From Helicobacteraceae bacterium UBA6016 (lineage in GTDB: Bacteria > Campylobacterota > Campylobacteria > Campylobacterales > UBA6016): a stretch of 9,392 nucleotides of DNA. Of the stretch, positions 1-7,221 are shown piece by piece; the stretch's first letter is position 1; each line of letters begins with the position of its first letter. A program made the translations under genes and the position numbers. Location: the NCBI GenBank assembly GCA_002428055.1, contig DIZY01000088.1:1-9392 (forward strand). Reading direction: 5' to 3'. The notes under the pieces are model-generated. The model was not told the DNA's origin. It did not search any database and was given only the letters and a program-made list of their open reading frames with translations.

Positions 1-429
1 GTTCCGCCTCAGAGTATCCATTGACTATATCGTATGCCGAAAACTCTTGTGAACTATCCATGCGCATATCGAGCGTCTCAGACTCAAACGAGAAGCCTCT
101 ATCTTTTTTGTCTAAGTTGCAACGACGATACGCCGATGTCCGCCAAGAGTACCCACGATATTTTCCGTATCTATTTTTGAAAGGGCGGAGGCAAAGTCTG
201 ATTTTATGATTTGAACTCTGTCGCCGAATTTTTTTAGCCTCTCGCGGCTGAAATTGATTGCCTCATCATCCCTGTCTATGCCTATTAGCTTGATATTCGG
301 ATGGGCTGTCAGTATCGCCTCTGAATGCCCGCCGTACCCGAGAGTGGCATCTATGAAAACACCCTCGTCAAGTTCGGCGAAAACCTCCAGTACTTCATCT
401 AGCAGTACCGGTTTGTGCGGAATATTCAA
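1..429 (-). CDS. rsmH: RsmH, 16S rRNA (cytosine-1402-N4)-methyltransferase, N-terminal part, frame broken twice
   Basis: RsmH (MraW) uses S-adenosylmethionine to methylate N4 of C1402 in the ribosomal P site. The N-terminus MNIPHKPVLLDEVLEVF is typical of the family. The SAM-binding motif DATLGYGGHSEA lies at residues 27-38, followed by the acidic IGIDRDDEA at 49-57. The frame opened by the start closes at position 112 with a non-homologous tail. Family-like sequence resumes in two other frames: ADIGVSSLQL across about 143-114, then DKKDRGFSFESETLDMRMD from 112 down to the left edge. Removing one G (143/144) and one A (113) restores a continuous RsmH. The gene is cut by the window edge, so about the second half is missing. 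The start is TTG, 3 nt past the bioA stop, with AAGG 8 nt upstream. Identity is certain; whether the breaks are real or errors cannot be decided here. Confidence 0.9.
113..144 (-). other. two single-base insertions breaking rsmH
   Basis: Read on the minus strand, one extra G in the GG at 144/143 moves the frame before the conserved ADIGVSSLQL. One extra A at 113 then moves it again before DKKDRGF. The two changes do not cancel, because both add a base. Homology continues on both sides and in the segment between them, so I infer two recent +1 events or base-calling errors rather than an old pseudogene. Both lie within 150 bp of the window edge. Confidence 0.8.
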
Positions 430-432
430 AGT

Positions 433-1719
433 TTAAACCTTCATAATTGATTTTTGTATGCCGCCAAAAAGCGTCTTTATATCCTCTTCGCCTATAACTA
501 GCGGAGGCATTATATACACGGTGTTGCCAAGCGGTCTTATGAAAATACCGTTTTTTAAGCCCTCTTTGAATATCTCAAGACTCGGTCTTGCCGCTTGGGT
601 TTCGATTTCAAAGGCGGCTATCATCCCTGTTTGCCTAGCGTTTTTGACTCTTTTGTCGTTTTGTAGCTCTTCTAAGCAGCGCGATATTTGTTGTATCTTC
701 GGCGTTAGATTTTCTATTATTTTTTCGCTCTCAAAAATATCCATGACCGCATTTGCAGCGGCGCATCCCAGAGCGTTTCCGCTGTATGAGTGCGAGTGCA
801 AAAACGCTTTTTCTACACCCTCTGTATAAAAAGCCTCGTAAATATACTCTTTGCACATAACGACGGAGAGCGGCATATATCCGCCCGTAATCCCTTTTGA
901 TAGACACATTATATCGGGAGTTATATTTGCCTGTTCATGCGCAAAAAAGCTCCCCGTGCGTCCAAAACCTACAGCTATTTCATCCAAAATTAGATGCACA
1001 CCGTAGTCGTCGCACGCCTGCCGTAGTCGTGACAAAAAGAGGGGAGAGTGCATTCTCATATATCCGGCGCACTGCACTAACGGCTCTATGATTACTGCGG
1101 ATACCTTGCCGTCAAATTGTTCTAGCGTTTTTTTGAGTGCGCAAATCGCCGCTTCGCTCTCCTCGTCGCTCTTGTCTTTCGGGGATGGGGTAATAACTGT
1201 TTTTAGCAGTATTTTTTCAAATGTTTTTTTGTATAGCCCCACATCGCCGACACTAAGAGCACCGAGCGTCTCGCCGTGATATGAGTTTTCAAACGCCACA
1301 AACAGCTCTCTTGTTTCGCCCCTGTTTTTAAAGTATTGAAAGCTCATCTTAAGAGCCGCTTCTATTGCGCTAGAGCCGTTGTCGGCAAAAAAGACTTTAG
1401 TCAGGTTGTTGTTGCATTTTTTCACAAGCTTTTCGGCCAAATTTATCATCGGTAGATGTGTAAAGTTTGCGGTCATTATATGTGCAAAATCGTCCAGTTG
1501 GGCTTTTACGGCGCTATTTATCTGCTCGTTTGAGTGACCTAGATTATTGACCCACCAAGATGATATACCGTCTATATAGGCGTTGTCGTCAAAATCATAC
1601 AGTCTTACTCCGCAAGCTTTTTGTATAGGTATTAGCGGCGTATGCTCAAAATCTTTCATCTGCATACATGGATGCCATACGGATGACAAATCTTTAGAAA
1701 CTAAAGGGTTTGGAGTCAT
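433..1719 (-). CDS. bioA: adenosylmethionine-8-amino-7-oxononanoate aminotransferase
   Basis: PLP-dependent class III aminotransferase of biotin synthesis. It converts 7-keto-8-aminopelargonate to 7,8-diaminopelargonate with SAM as amino donor, in the cytoplasm. The 428 residues match the family length. Visible motifs are WHPCMQM at 15-21; DGISSWWVNNLGH at 50-62, whose Trp pair lines the substrate pocket; NGSSA at 114-118 for cofactor phosphate; SYHGE at 146-150, with the Tyr that stacks on PLP; LDEIAVGFGRTG at 245-256, with Asp246 for the pyridine nitrogen; and SKGITGG at 274-280, with Lys275 as the Schiff-base lysine. The later HSHSYSGNALGCA resembles the Bacillus-type variant more than the E. 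coli one. The ATG start has AAGG 11 nt upstream. It is divergent from ppiD and leads into rsmH. No other biotin genes are in the window. An orphan position next to ftsA/ftsZ is also known in Helicobacter. Confidence 0.96.
   Translation of the reverse strand: MTPNPLVSKDLSSVWHPCMQMKDFEHTPLIPIQKACGVRLYDFDDNAYIDGISSWWVNNLGHSNEQINSAVKAQLDDFAHIMTANFTHLPMINLAEKLVKKCNNNLTKVFFADNGSSAIEAALKMSFQYFKNRGETRELFVAFENSYHGETLGALSVGDVGLYKKTFEKILLKTVITPSPKDKSDEESEAAICALKKTLEQFDGKVSAVIIEPLVQCAGYMRMHSPLFLSRLRQACDDYGVHLILDEIAVGFGRTGSFFAHEQANITPDIMCLSKGITGGYMPLSVVMCKEYIYEAFYTEGVEKAFLHSHSYSGNALGCAAANAVMDIFESEKIIENLTPKIQQISRCLEELQNDKRVKNARQTGMIAAFEIETQAARPSLEIFKEGLKNGIFIRPLGNTVYIMPPLVIGEEDIKTLFGGIQKSIMKV
438..441 (-). 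promoter_or_regulatory. ribosome binding site for rsmH TTG start
   Basis: AAGG lies within the last codons of bioA, 8 nt before the TTG at 429-427. No ATG or GTG in the correct frame gives the family N-terminus (NIPHKPVLL), so this site supports the TTG start and suggests translation coupled to the end of bioA. Confidence 0.5.
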
Positions 1720-1798
1720 TTTGAGATAAGCCTTTTTTACCGAATTTTAATCGATATCTTTATAAAATAAAGTTAATTCTATCGCATAAAGGCCTCTT
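1720..1798. promoter_or_regulatory. divergent promoter region between bioA and ppiD
   Basis: This 79-bp AT-rich gap is the only long intergenic stretch and lies between divergent starts. The palindrome TTTATAAA at 1759-1766 gives a -10-like TATAAA on each strand (1761-1766 plus, 1764-1759 minus). Upstream of the plus-strand box, T runs recur at about 1733-1738, 1745-1748 and 1759-1761, an 11-13 bp period. This matches the periodic AT-rich signal reported for sigma-70 promoters of Campylobacter and Helicobacter, which often lack a clear -35 box. I see no good -35 in either direction. AAAGG at 1788-1792, 6 nt before the ATG, is the ppiD ribosome binding site. The existence of promoters here follows from gene arrangement; the exact boxes are inference. 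Confidence 0.5.
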
Positions 1799-3286
1799 AT
1801 GATTACATGGATGCAAAAGCATCGAAAATACCTCGTTATTACAATCTGGATTTCCACTATCGCATTTGTCGGCGCCGGTTTCGTCGGCTGGGGCAGTTAT
1901 GATTACGGTTCTATGGGCGGCGGTGTTGCCAAAGTCGGCAAAATAGAGATAACAAAAGAAGACTATACGGCCACATACGGAAATATTTACAACTACTACT
2001 CCAAGATGACAGGCGGCAAACTAGATGAGCAAACCGCAAAATCTCTAAATTTGGAGAATATGGCTTTGCAGACGCTTGTAAATCAAGCGCTTTTGCAAAA
2101 CTTTGCAAATGAGTTGGAGCTTACGGTAAGTGATGAGGAGGTGGCGGCTAAGCTTGCCTCTATGGAGCCTTTCCAAAAAGGCGGAAAGTTTGATAAAGAT
2201 ACATATCTATTGGCTCTTAAAAATATAGGCATGAATCCGAAAGAGTTTGAAAAAGGACTCAAAAAAGAGTTGTTAATAGAAAAAGTATACGGAATACTTC
2301 AGCCCACAGTTCATAAAGAAGAGGCGGCGGCTCTTGCAACTGCGGCGCTTTCAAAAGATAGGGTCGGGATAAAAGTCATAGAGGCGGCAGGTTTTTTAAA
2401 ACCGGCGAGCGAGGCTGACATAAAATCGTTTTGGGAAAAAAACAGAGCCAAATTCAAAACAGAACCTTCGTGCGACATAGAGAGCGTAGAGGTTAGCTCT
2501 TTGGCTATGAGTCCAAATGATGACGATATGAAAAAAGAGTATGCCGAGAATGGCTCTTTGTATTTTAAAGACGGCAAAAAAATGAGTTTTGAAGAGGCTA
2601 AAGAGCTTGTAGCTAAAAATGCAAAACTAAAAATCGCAAAAAAAGATGCTCTAAAAAAATATGTAGAGCTTAAAGAGGGCAAAATAAAAGGCAAAGTCGT
2701 GAGCGGTATCAGTGTTTCACCGTCTGCCCCATTGCCCAATGAGATTAAGAGCGAGCTTTTAAAGATTAAACAGCCGTCCACGCTCAAGCCTATTCTTATC
2801 AACGATATGTTTGTCGTTTTAAAAGTAACAAAACTTACTCCCTCAAAAGAGATGAGTTTTGAGGAGGCAAAACAGATAGCAAAAATGGCAGCTGAGAGAG
2901 AAAATGCGATAAGCGCCATGAAAGCTGAAGCGGAAAAAACACTTAAAGGTGATTTTGCGACCGTAGATGTCGGTCTTTTGTCTAAAAATGAAAAAAACAG
3001 CATAGTTGGCTTAAGTGAGCAAGAGGGCGCACAAGTAGCGGCATCTATTTTTGAGTCTAAAGAGTCAAAGGGAGCCATTTATTTGCCAGCAAAAACTGTT
3101 TTATTTAAAGTTTTGGAACAAAAATTGCTGGATAAAGAACAGGCGGCCAAAGACGAGCAGGCTTTCTCAAAGCTCTTGCTCGGTGCAAAAGCCTCTCTTG
3201 TTAACCAAGGTGTGCTAGAATACCTGAAAAATAGGTATGAGGTAAAACTCTTTATGCGCCAAAACGGCGAAAACGCAAAAAAGTAA
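1799..3286 (+). CDS. PpiD-like SurA_N-domain periplasmic chaperone / peptidyl-prolyl isomerase family protein
   Basis: Inner-membrane-anchored folding factor of the SurA/PpiD group, 495 residues. A short basic cytoplasmic start (MITWMQKHRKY) precedes one membrane segment at about 11-33, leaving the rest in the periplasm. Residues about 44-170 form the SurA N-terminal chaperone domain: KVGKIEITKEDY, a helical core containing TLVNQALLQNFANELELTVSD, and FQKGGKFDKDTYLLALKNIGM. The middle, about 200-350, sits where a parvulin PPIase domain would be, but I cannot see a clear parvulin catalytic pattern, so isomerase activity is doubtful. The rest is Lys/Ala/Glu-rich and helical. MSFEEAK occurs twice, at 262-268 and 352-358. 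It is followed after 10 bp by ftsA and is probably the first gene of the ppiD-ftsA-ftsZ operon. Orthologues hold the same place in Campylobacter and Helicobacter. Clients are unknown. Confidence 0.88.
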   Translation: MITWMQKHRKYLVITIWISTIAFVGAGFVGWGSYDYGSMGGGVAKVGKIEITKEDYTATYGNIYNYYSKMTGGKLDEQTAKSLNLENMALQTLVNQALLQNFANELELTVSDEEVAAKLASMEPFQKGGKFDKDTYLLALKNIGMNPKEFEKGLKKELLIEKVYGILQPTVHKEEAAALATAALSKDRVGIKVIEAAGFLKPASEADIKSFWEKNRAKFKTEPSCDIESVEVSSLAMSPNDDDMKKEYAENGSLYFKDGKKMSFEEAKELVAKNAKLKIAKKDALKKYVELKEGKIKGKVVSGISVSPSAPLPNEIKSELLKIKQPSTLKPILINDMFVVLKVTKLTPSKEMSFEEAKQIAKMAAERENAISAMKAEAEKTLKGDFATVDVGLLSKNEKNSIVGLSEQEGAQVAASIFESKESKGAIYLPAKTVLFKVLEQKLLDKEQAAKDEQAFSKLLLGAKASLVNQGVLEYLKNRYEVKLFMRQNGENAKK

Positions 3287-3296
3287 CTAGGTAAAA

Positions 3297-4733
3297 ATGG
3301 ACAATCAGGCGAAGTTAGACTTTTCTAAACCGATTTTAGCGATAGACATCGGCTCAACCAAGACTTGCGCTCTTATAGCGGAAGTAAAAGGCGGTGAGCC
3401 GCATATCACTGGAACCGGTATATCAAAATCAAACGGTCTTAAAAAAGGCGCAATAACAAATATAGAGCTTGCGTCAAAATCTATAAAAAGTGCGGTATCC
3501 GATGCAAAAAGGATAGCCGGCGTGGAGTTTGGCGAAGCCGTGGTCTCAATATCGGGAGCTTACACGAAGAGCATCAACTCTCACGGCATAGTCAATGTAC
3601 CTAACGGAGAGATAACGCTAAAAGAGATAAACAGGGCTATTCAAACCGCTCTGTATAATGCGAATATTCCATCCGAGTATGAGACGATTCATGTATTGCC
3701 GTATGACTTTAAAGTCGACGAACAAGACTTCATAGAAGACCCGATTGATATGAGCGGTAATAGGCTAGAAGTAAGCGTTCACATCGTAACTGTTCAAAAA
3801 TCAAGCCTAGAAAACCTAAGAAAAGCCGTAAAATTAGCGGGTCTTGAAATATCAAATATAGTGCTTAGCGCTTACGCATCATCAATAGCGGTGCTTAATA
3901 GGGACGAGAAAGAGCTAGGCGTTGCCGTTATCGATATAGGCGGAGCGACAAGTAACTTGGCGGTGCACCTAGGCAACTCTATCAGATATAATGATTTTTT
4001 AGCAGTAGGCTCGAACCATATCACAAACGATTTATCTATGGCTCTTCATACTCCAATTCGTGATGCTGAACAGGTAAAACTAGAGTACGGTTCTTTGCAT
4101 TCAGGCTCAAGCGCCATCATAGAGCTTCCGACCGTAGGCAATGAGGCTGAAAAACAGGAAGTCTCGCTTGAGATAGTATCTAGCGTCATATATGCTAGGG
4201 CGGAAGAGACCTTGATGATTCTTGCCAAATCGCTTGAAAAAAGCGGTTTTAAAAATCAGATAGGCGCCGGCGTCGTGTTTACCGGCGGTATGACAAAGCT
4301 TGAGGGGCTGAGGGATTTGGCGGTTAGTATATTTGACAATATGCCTGTTAGATTTGCTAAACCAAAAGATATGGATGGGCTTTTTGAAAATCTAAAAGAC
4401 CCGTCATGCTCTACGGTAATAGGTCTTGTGCTGTACTCGTCCGGTAAAAATGCTCTTTATGAGATAGACTCCTCAAAGAGACTTAGACTCAAAGAGAATG
4501 TTACGGCTCCGTTAGGTGCCATGGAAAAGCAAAAAGAAGAAGATGAGAAAAAAAGCGCTGAGCTTGACGCTGCTCCTAGGTCACACAAAGCTCCGGAGAA
4601 ACTTTTGCAAGCCGGCGGCTCAAAAGAGGCAAACAAAAAACTTCTCGAACACATCGATCTCCCCGATAGAAGCGGTGGCGGTATCAAAGCTTACTTTGTA
4701 AGGTTTTGGCGATGGGCTACCCAATTATTTTAA
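3297..4733 (+). CDS. ftsA: cell division protein FtsA
   Basis: Actin-like ATPase that tethers FtsZ to the inner membrane and recruits later divisome proteins. The 478 residues are slightly longer than E. coli FtsA. Nucleotide-binding motifs are in order: phosphate-1 AIDIGSTKTCALIAE at 15-29, phosphate-2 VAVIDIGGATSNLAVH at 209-224, and the adenosine motif GAGVVFTGGMTKLEG at 323-337. The region around 90-165 fits the FtsA-specific 1C (SHS2) subdomain. After about residue 405 there is a charged, probably disordered linker, then a C-terminal amphipathic helix (GIKAYFVRFWRWATQLF, 462-478) with Trp, Phe and Arg expected to insert into the membrane. It begins 10 bp after ppiD, with a weak AGG before the ATG, and ends 20 bp before ftsZ. 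No ftsQ, ftsI or mur genes are nearby, as expected where the dcw cluster has dispersed. Confidence 0.97.
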   Translation: MDNQAKLDFSKPILAIDIGSTKTCALIAEVKGGEPHITGTGISKSNGLKKGAITNIELASKSIKSAVSDAKRIAGVEFGEAVVSISGAYTKSINSHGIVNVPNGEITLKEINRAIQTALYNANIPSEYETIHVLPYDFKVDEQDFIEDPIDMSGNRLEVSVHIVTVQKSSLENLRKAVKLAGLEISNIVLSAYASSIAVLNRDEKELGVAVIDIGGATSNLAVHLGNSIRYNDFLAVGSNHITNDLSMALHTPIRDAEQVKLEYGSLHSGSSAIIELPTVGNEAEKQEVSLEIVSSVIYARAEETLMILAKSLEKSGFKNQIGAGVVFTGGMTKLEGLRDLAVSIFDNMPVRFAKPKDMDGLFENLKDPSCSTVIGLVLYSSGKNALYEIDSSKRLRLKENVTAPLGAMEKQKEEDEKKSAELDAAPRSHKAPEKLLQAGGSKEANKKLLEHIDLPDRSGGGIKAYFVRFWRWATQLF

Positions 4734-4742
4734 ATCTTAGCC

Positions 4743-4747
4743 AAGGA
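4743..4747 (+). promoter_or_regulatory. ribosome binding site of ftsZ
   Basis: AAGGA lies 6 nt before the ftsZ ATG, in the 20-bp ftsA-ftsZ gap. It is clearly stronger than the site before ftsA, consistent with FtsZ being made in larger amounts from a shared transcript. Confidence 0.65.
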
Positions 4748-4753
4748 ATATAG

Positions 4754-5890
4754 ATGAACGGTCTGTTTCAAGTTGAAGAACTACGAACTAAAACGGGTGC
4801 AAAAATAAAAGTTATAGGTGTCGGCGGCGGCGGCTGTAATATGATAAACCACATGATCAGCGAAAATGTAAGCGGCATAGAGCTTGTCGTAGCAAATACG
4901 GACTCTCAAGCCCTTGATGGCTCTATGGCGCCTACCAAGATACAGCTTGGAACGAAGCTTACAAGAGGTCTTGGAGCGGGTATGAAGCCTGAAATCGGCA
5001 GAGGTGCGGCAGAAGAGAGCTATCAAGAGATAAAATCTATGCTTGAGGGCGCTGACATGGTATTTGTAGCCGCAGGTCTTGGCGGTGGTACTGGTACCGG
5101 AGCCGCAGAGGTGGTAGCTGCTGCAGCAAAAGAGATAGGCGCTCTTACCGTAGCCGTTGTTACAAAACCGTTCATTTTCGAAGGTCAAAAAAGAAGAAAA
5201 TATGCAGACGAAGGGCTTGCCGGCGTTAAAAAAGTATGCGATTCGATAGTTGTCATACCGAACGATAAGCTACTTGCCATAGTAGATAAAAATATGGGCA
5301 TTAAAGATAGCTTTAGAATAGTCGACAATGTACTCTCCCGTGCGGTAACGGGCATAAGCGGCGTGATATTAAAACATGGCGATAACGACATTAACCTTGA
5401 CTTTGCCGACCTAAAAACTGTTATGAGTCACAAAGGTACTGCACTAATGGGTGTTGGCGAAGCTAGCGGAAATGATGCCGCATATCAAGCAATCAAGAAT
5501 GCGATAGAGTCTCCGTTGTTCGACAATATCTCAATTAGCGGCGCTATGGGTGTGCTAGTGCATGTAAATATGCATCCTAACTATCCACTTGTGCAAATCC
5601 AACAAGCGATGTCTATCGTATATGAAAGCGCCGATGCCGATGCTGATGTAATATTCGGTACGACTACCGATGACAATATGGACATCGATAGGGTTGTTAT
5701 CACTATAGTCGCAACCGGTTTTGAAAAAGAGGCTACAAATAATTTTGTTGTCAAGCAGGGTGAAAAAGAGCTAATGACGCAAGAAAAACCGCAAGTTAGA
5801 AATATTAGAAAAATAAGCGGCGGGTACGATATTCCAGATGATGACGACGAGCTACAGGTTCCAACCTATCTTAGAAGACAGATGGACTAA
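4754..5890 (+). CDS. ftsZ: cell division protein FtsZ
   Basis: Tubulin-like GTPase that polymerises into the Z ring at midcell. It is 378 residues and full length. The GTP-binding fold begins with VIGVGGGGCNMINHMI at 20-35. The tubulin signature GGGTGTG is at 110-116. The T7 synergy loop NLDFADLKTVM at 214-224 supplies the catalytic Asp residues for GTP hydrolysis by the neighbouring subunit. The C-terminal polymer domain ends near residue 323. A short linker rich in Lys, Gln and Asp follows, and then the conserved end peptide VPTYLRRQMD (369-378) that binds FtsA. The ATG has a good Shine-Dalgarno sequence. It lies downstream of ftsA on the same strand and 25 bp ahead of a diguanylate cyclase gene, with no visible terminator between. 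Confidence 0.98.
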   Translation: MNGLFQVEELRTKTGAKIKVIGVGGGGCNMINHMISENVSGIELVVANTDSQALDGSMAPTKIQLGTKLTRGLGAGMKPEIGRGAAEESYQEIKSMLEGADMVFVAAGLGGGTGTGAAEVVAAAAKEIGALTVAVVTKPFIFEGQKRRKYADEGLAGVKKVCDSIVVIPNDKLLAIVDKNMGIKDSFRIVDNVLSRAVTGISGVILKHGDNDINLDFADLKTVMSHKGTALMGVGEASGNDAAYQAIKNAIESPLFDNISISGAMGVLVHVNMHPNYPLVQIQQAMSIVYESADADADVIFGTTTDDNMDIDRVVITIVATGFEKEATNNFVVKQGEKELMTQEKPQVRNIRKISGGYDIPDDDDELQVPTYLRRQMD

Positions 5891-5903
5891 TTTACAAACC
5901 CAA

Positions 5904-5910
5904 AAAGGGG
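5904..5910 (+). promoter_or_regulatory. ribosome binding site that fixes the diguanylate cyclase start
   Basis: AAAGGGG lies 5 nt before the ATG at 5916, inside the 25-bp gap after ftsZ. The open frame extends upstream to an ATG at 5838 within ftsZ, but that extension has no such site and adds no recognisable domain. The start at 5916 is therefore preferred. Confidence 0.65.
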
Positions 5911-5915
5911 CTTTT

Positions 5916-7217
5916 ATGAAGGTTATGATTGATTCCTTGCAACAAGATTTCTCCGATAAGAAAGTTCTTCTAAAAGAGTCCGATGCCGCTTTCGCAAAAG
6001 CTATTGCGGCAAAAATATTCAAAGAGTTAAACTGCGAGGTTCATATAGTTAAAGACCTTGCCACGCTAAAAGAGGGCATAAAAAATGCCGACACTCCTTA
6101 TTTTGTAGGCATATTCGACTATACTCAGGATGCCTTGGACGATATAGAATCCATAGATTATGCGCTTGCAAAATCCCTGCCCGTTATTGCTTTGACGGAG
6201 AGCTTTGATGACGATACGAGAGATACGCTTCTTTCAAAAAACATTGTTGACTATGTACTAAAAAGAAGTATAGACGACATTGACTATCTGGTGCGCCTCA
6301 TAAGACAGCTTGCAAGAAATAGCGCAATGGAGGTCTTGATAGCGGAAGACTCATCCGTGTATAGAAAAAACCTCGTCGACATACTAAAAAATCAGCTTTT
6401 TACGACATACGAAGCAAAAGACGGCGAAGAAGCGCTGGATATGATAAAAAAACATGAAAACATTAAACTTGTTTTGACTGATTATTTTATGCCGAATATG
6501 GACGGTTTTGAGCTTGTAACAAAGCTTAGAAAGACAAAGAGTAAAGATGAGCTAGCGATTATCGCAATATCGGGCGATACGAGCGAAATGGTTGTTTCTA
6601 AATTCTTGAAATTCGGCGCAACCGACTACATTAAAAAGCCTTTTAGTAAAGAGGAGTTTATCTGTAGAATAAACAATCATGTCGAGCATATAGCGCTTAT
6701 AGAGTTTCAAAAAGAGCTTGCAAATTTTGACTTTTTGACCGGTCTTTACAATAGAAAGTACCTAGTCGATACCGGCAAGACCCTTCATGCCAATGCGATA
6801 AGAGGCAATATAGAGTTTATCGTCGGTATGATGGATATTGATAATTTCAAACTCATAAACGACAGATACGGGCACGATGTCGGCGATATGGTAATTAAAG
6901 ATTTTGCAAAATGGCTAAAAGAGTGTTTTAGGAGCTCTGACATTGTTTGCAGGTTTGGCGGCGAAGAGTTTTGCGTGCTGCTTACCAATGTAGAAGATCA
7001 GCATATAGATTTTACTTTTGATAAGTTTTTGCATACCGTCAGAAATAGCGAGATTGTCACAAAGCAAAAAGAGATTGTGCAGTATACGGTTTCTATCGGC
7101 GTCTGCGCCACTTTGCAGAGCAGCTTTGAGGGTATGATCAAGGTGGCGGACGAGAAGTTATATGAGGCAAAACGGGCAGGCAAAGACAGGGTCGTTACGG
7201 ATATAATCCCCTCCTAG
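5916..7217 (+). CDS. response regulator with two receiver domains and GGDEF diguanylate cyclase domain
   Basis: Predicted cytoplasmic enzyme of 433 residues making c-di-GMP from two GTP. Receiver 1 (about 16-133) is degenerate: it keeps an Asp at 68 (IFDYT), Thr94 and Lys116, but the usual acidic pair after the first strand reads KESD. Receiver 2 (about 138-258) is canonical, with Glu144-Asp145, phospho-acceptor Asp189 in LTDYFMPNMDGFEL, Ser219 and Lys241 (KKPF). The GGDEF domain starts at DFLTGLYNR (272-280). It has MDIDNFKLINDRYGH at 306-320, with metal-binding Asp307, then the active-site GGEEF at 348-352. RSSD at 339-342, five residues ahead, fits the RxxD product-inhibition site. The order REC-REC-GGDEF recalls Caulobacter PleD and Campylobacter CbrR; orthology to either is not claimed. 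Its closeness to ftsZ suggests cotranscription. Its stop overlaps the convergent ABC ATPase stop. Confidence 0.93.
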   Translation: MKVMIDSLQQDFSDKKVLLKESDAAFAKAIAAKIFKELNCEVHIVKDLATLKEGIKNADTPYFVGIFDYTQDALDDIESIDYALAKSLPVIALTESFDDDTRDTLLSKNIVDYVLKRSIDDIDYLVRLIRQLARNSAMEVLIAEDSSVYRKNLVDILKNQLFTTYEAKDGEEALDMIKKHENIKLVLTDYFMPNMDGFELVTKLRKTKSKDELAIIAISGDTSEMVVSKFLKFGATDYIKKPFSKEEFICRINNHVEHIALIEFQKELANFDFLTGLYNRKYLVDTGKTLHANAIRGNIEFIVGMMDIDNFKLINDRYGHDVGDMVIKDFAKWLKECFRSSDIVCRFGGEEFCVLLTNVEDQHIDFTFDKFLHTVRNSEIVTKQKEIVQYTVSIGVCATLQSSFEGMIKVADEKLYEAKRAGKDRVVTDIIPS

Positions 7218-7221
7218 GAGG
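7210..7221. repeat. 12-bp perfect palindrome over two convergent stop codons
   Basis: CCTCCTAGGAGG reads the same on both strands. Its central CTAG (7214-7217) provides the TAG stop of the diguanylate cyclase on the plus strand and the TAG stop of the ABC ATPase on the minus strand. With no loop it is a poor hairpin and has no following T run, so it is not a standard terminator. Confidence 0.8.

Noticed and set aside
21..209. Small plus-strand frame at the left edge
   Set aside because: It is antisense to rsmH homology that continues to the window edge once the two frame breaks are corrected.
2311..3078. 255-codon open frame antisense to the ppiD-like gene
   Set aside because: Its translation is a low-complexity Ser/Ala/Phe-rich shadow of a Lys/Glu/Ala-rich gene, with no domain or binding site; the plus-strand gene is clearly real.
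4781..5188. 135-codon open frame antisense to ftsZ
   Set aside because: Lies wholly within the conserved GTP-binding part of ftsZ and yields a Cys/Tyr-rich peptide with no recognisable family.
5838..5915. Upstream in-frame ATG extending the diguanylate cyclase by 26 residues into ftsZ
   Set aside because: No binding site at that ATG, the extra residues have no domain, and AAAGGGG stands at the right distance from the ATG at 5916.
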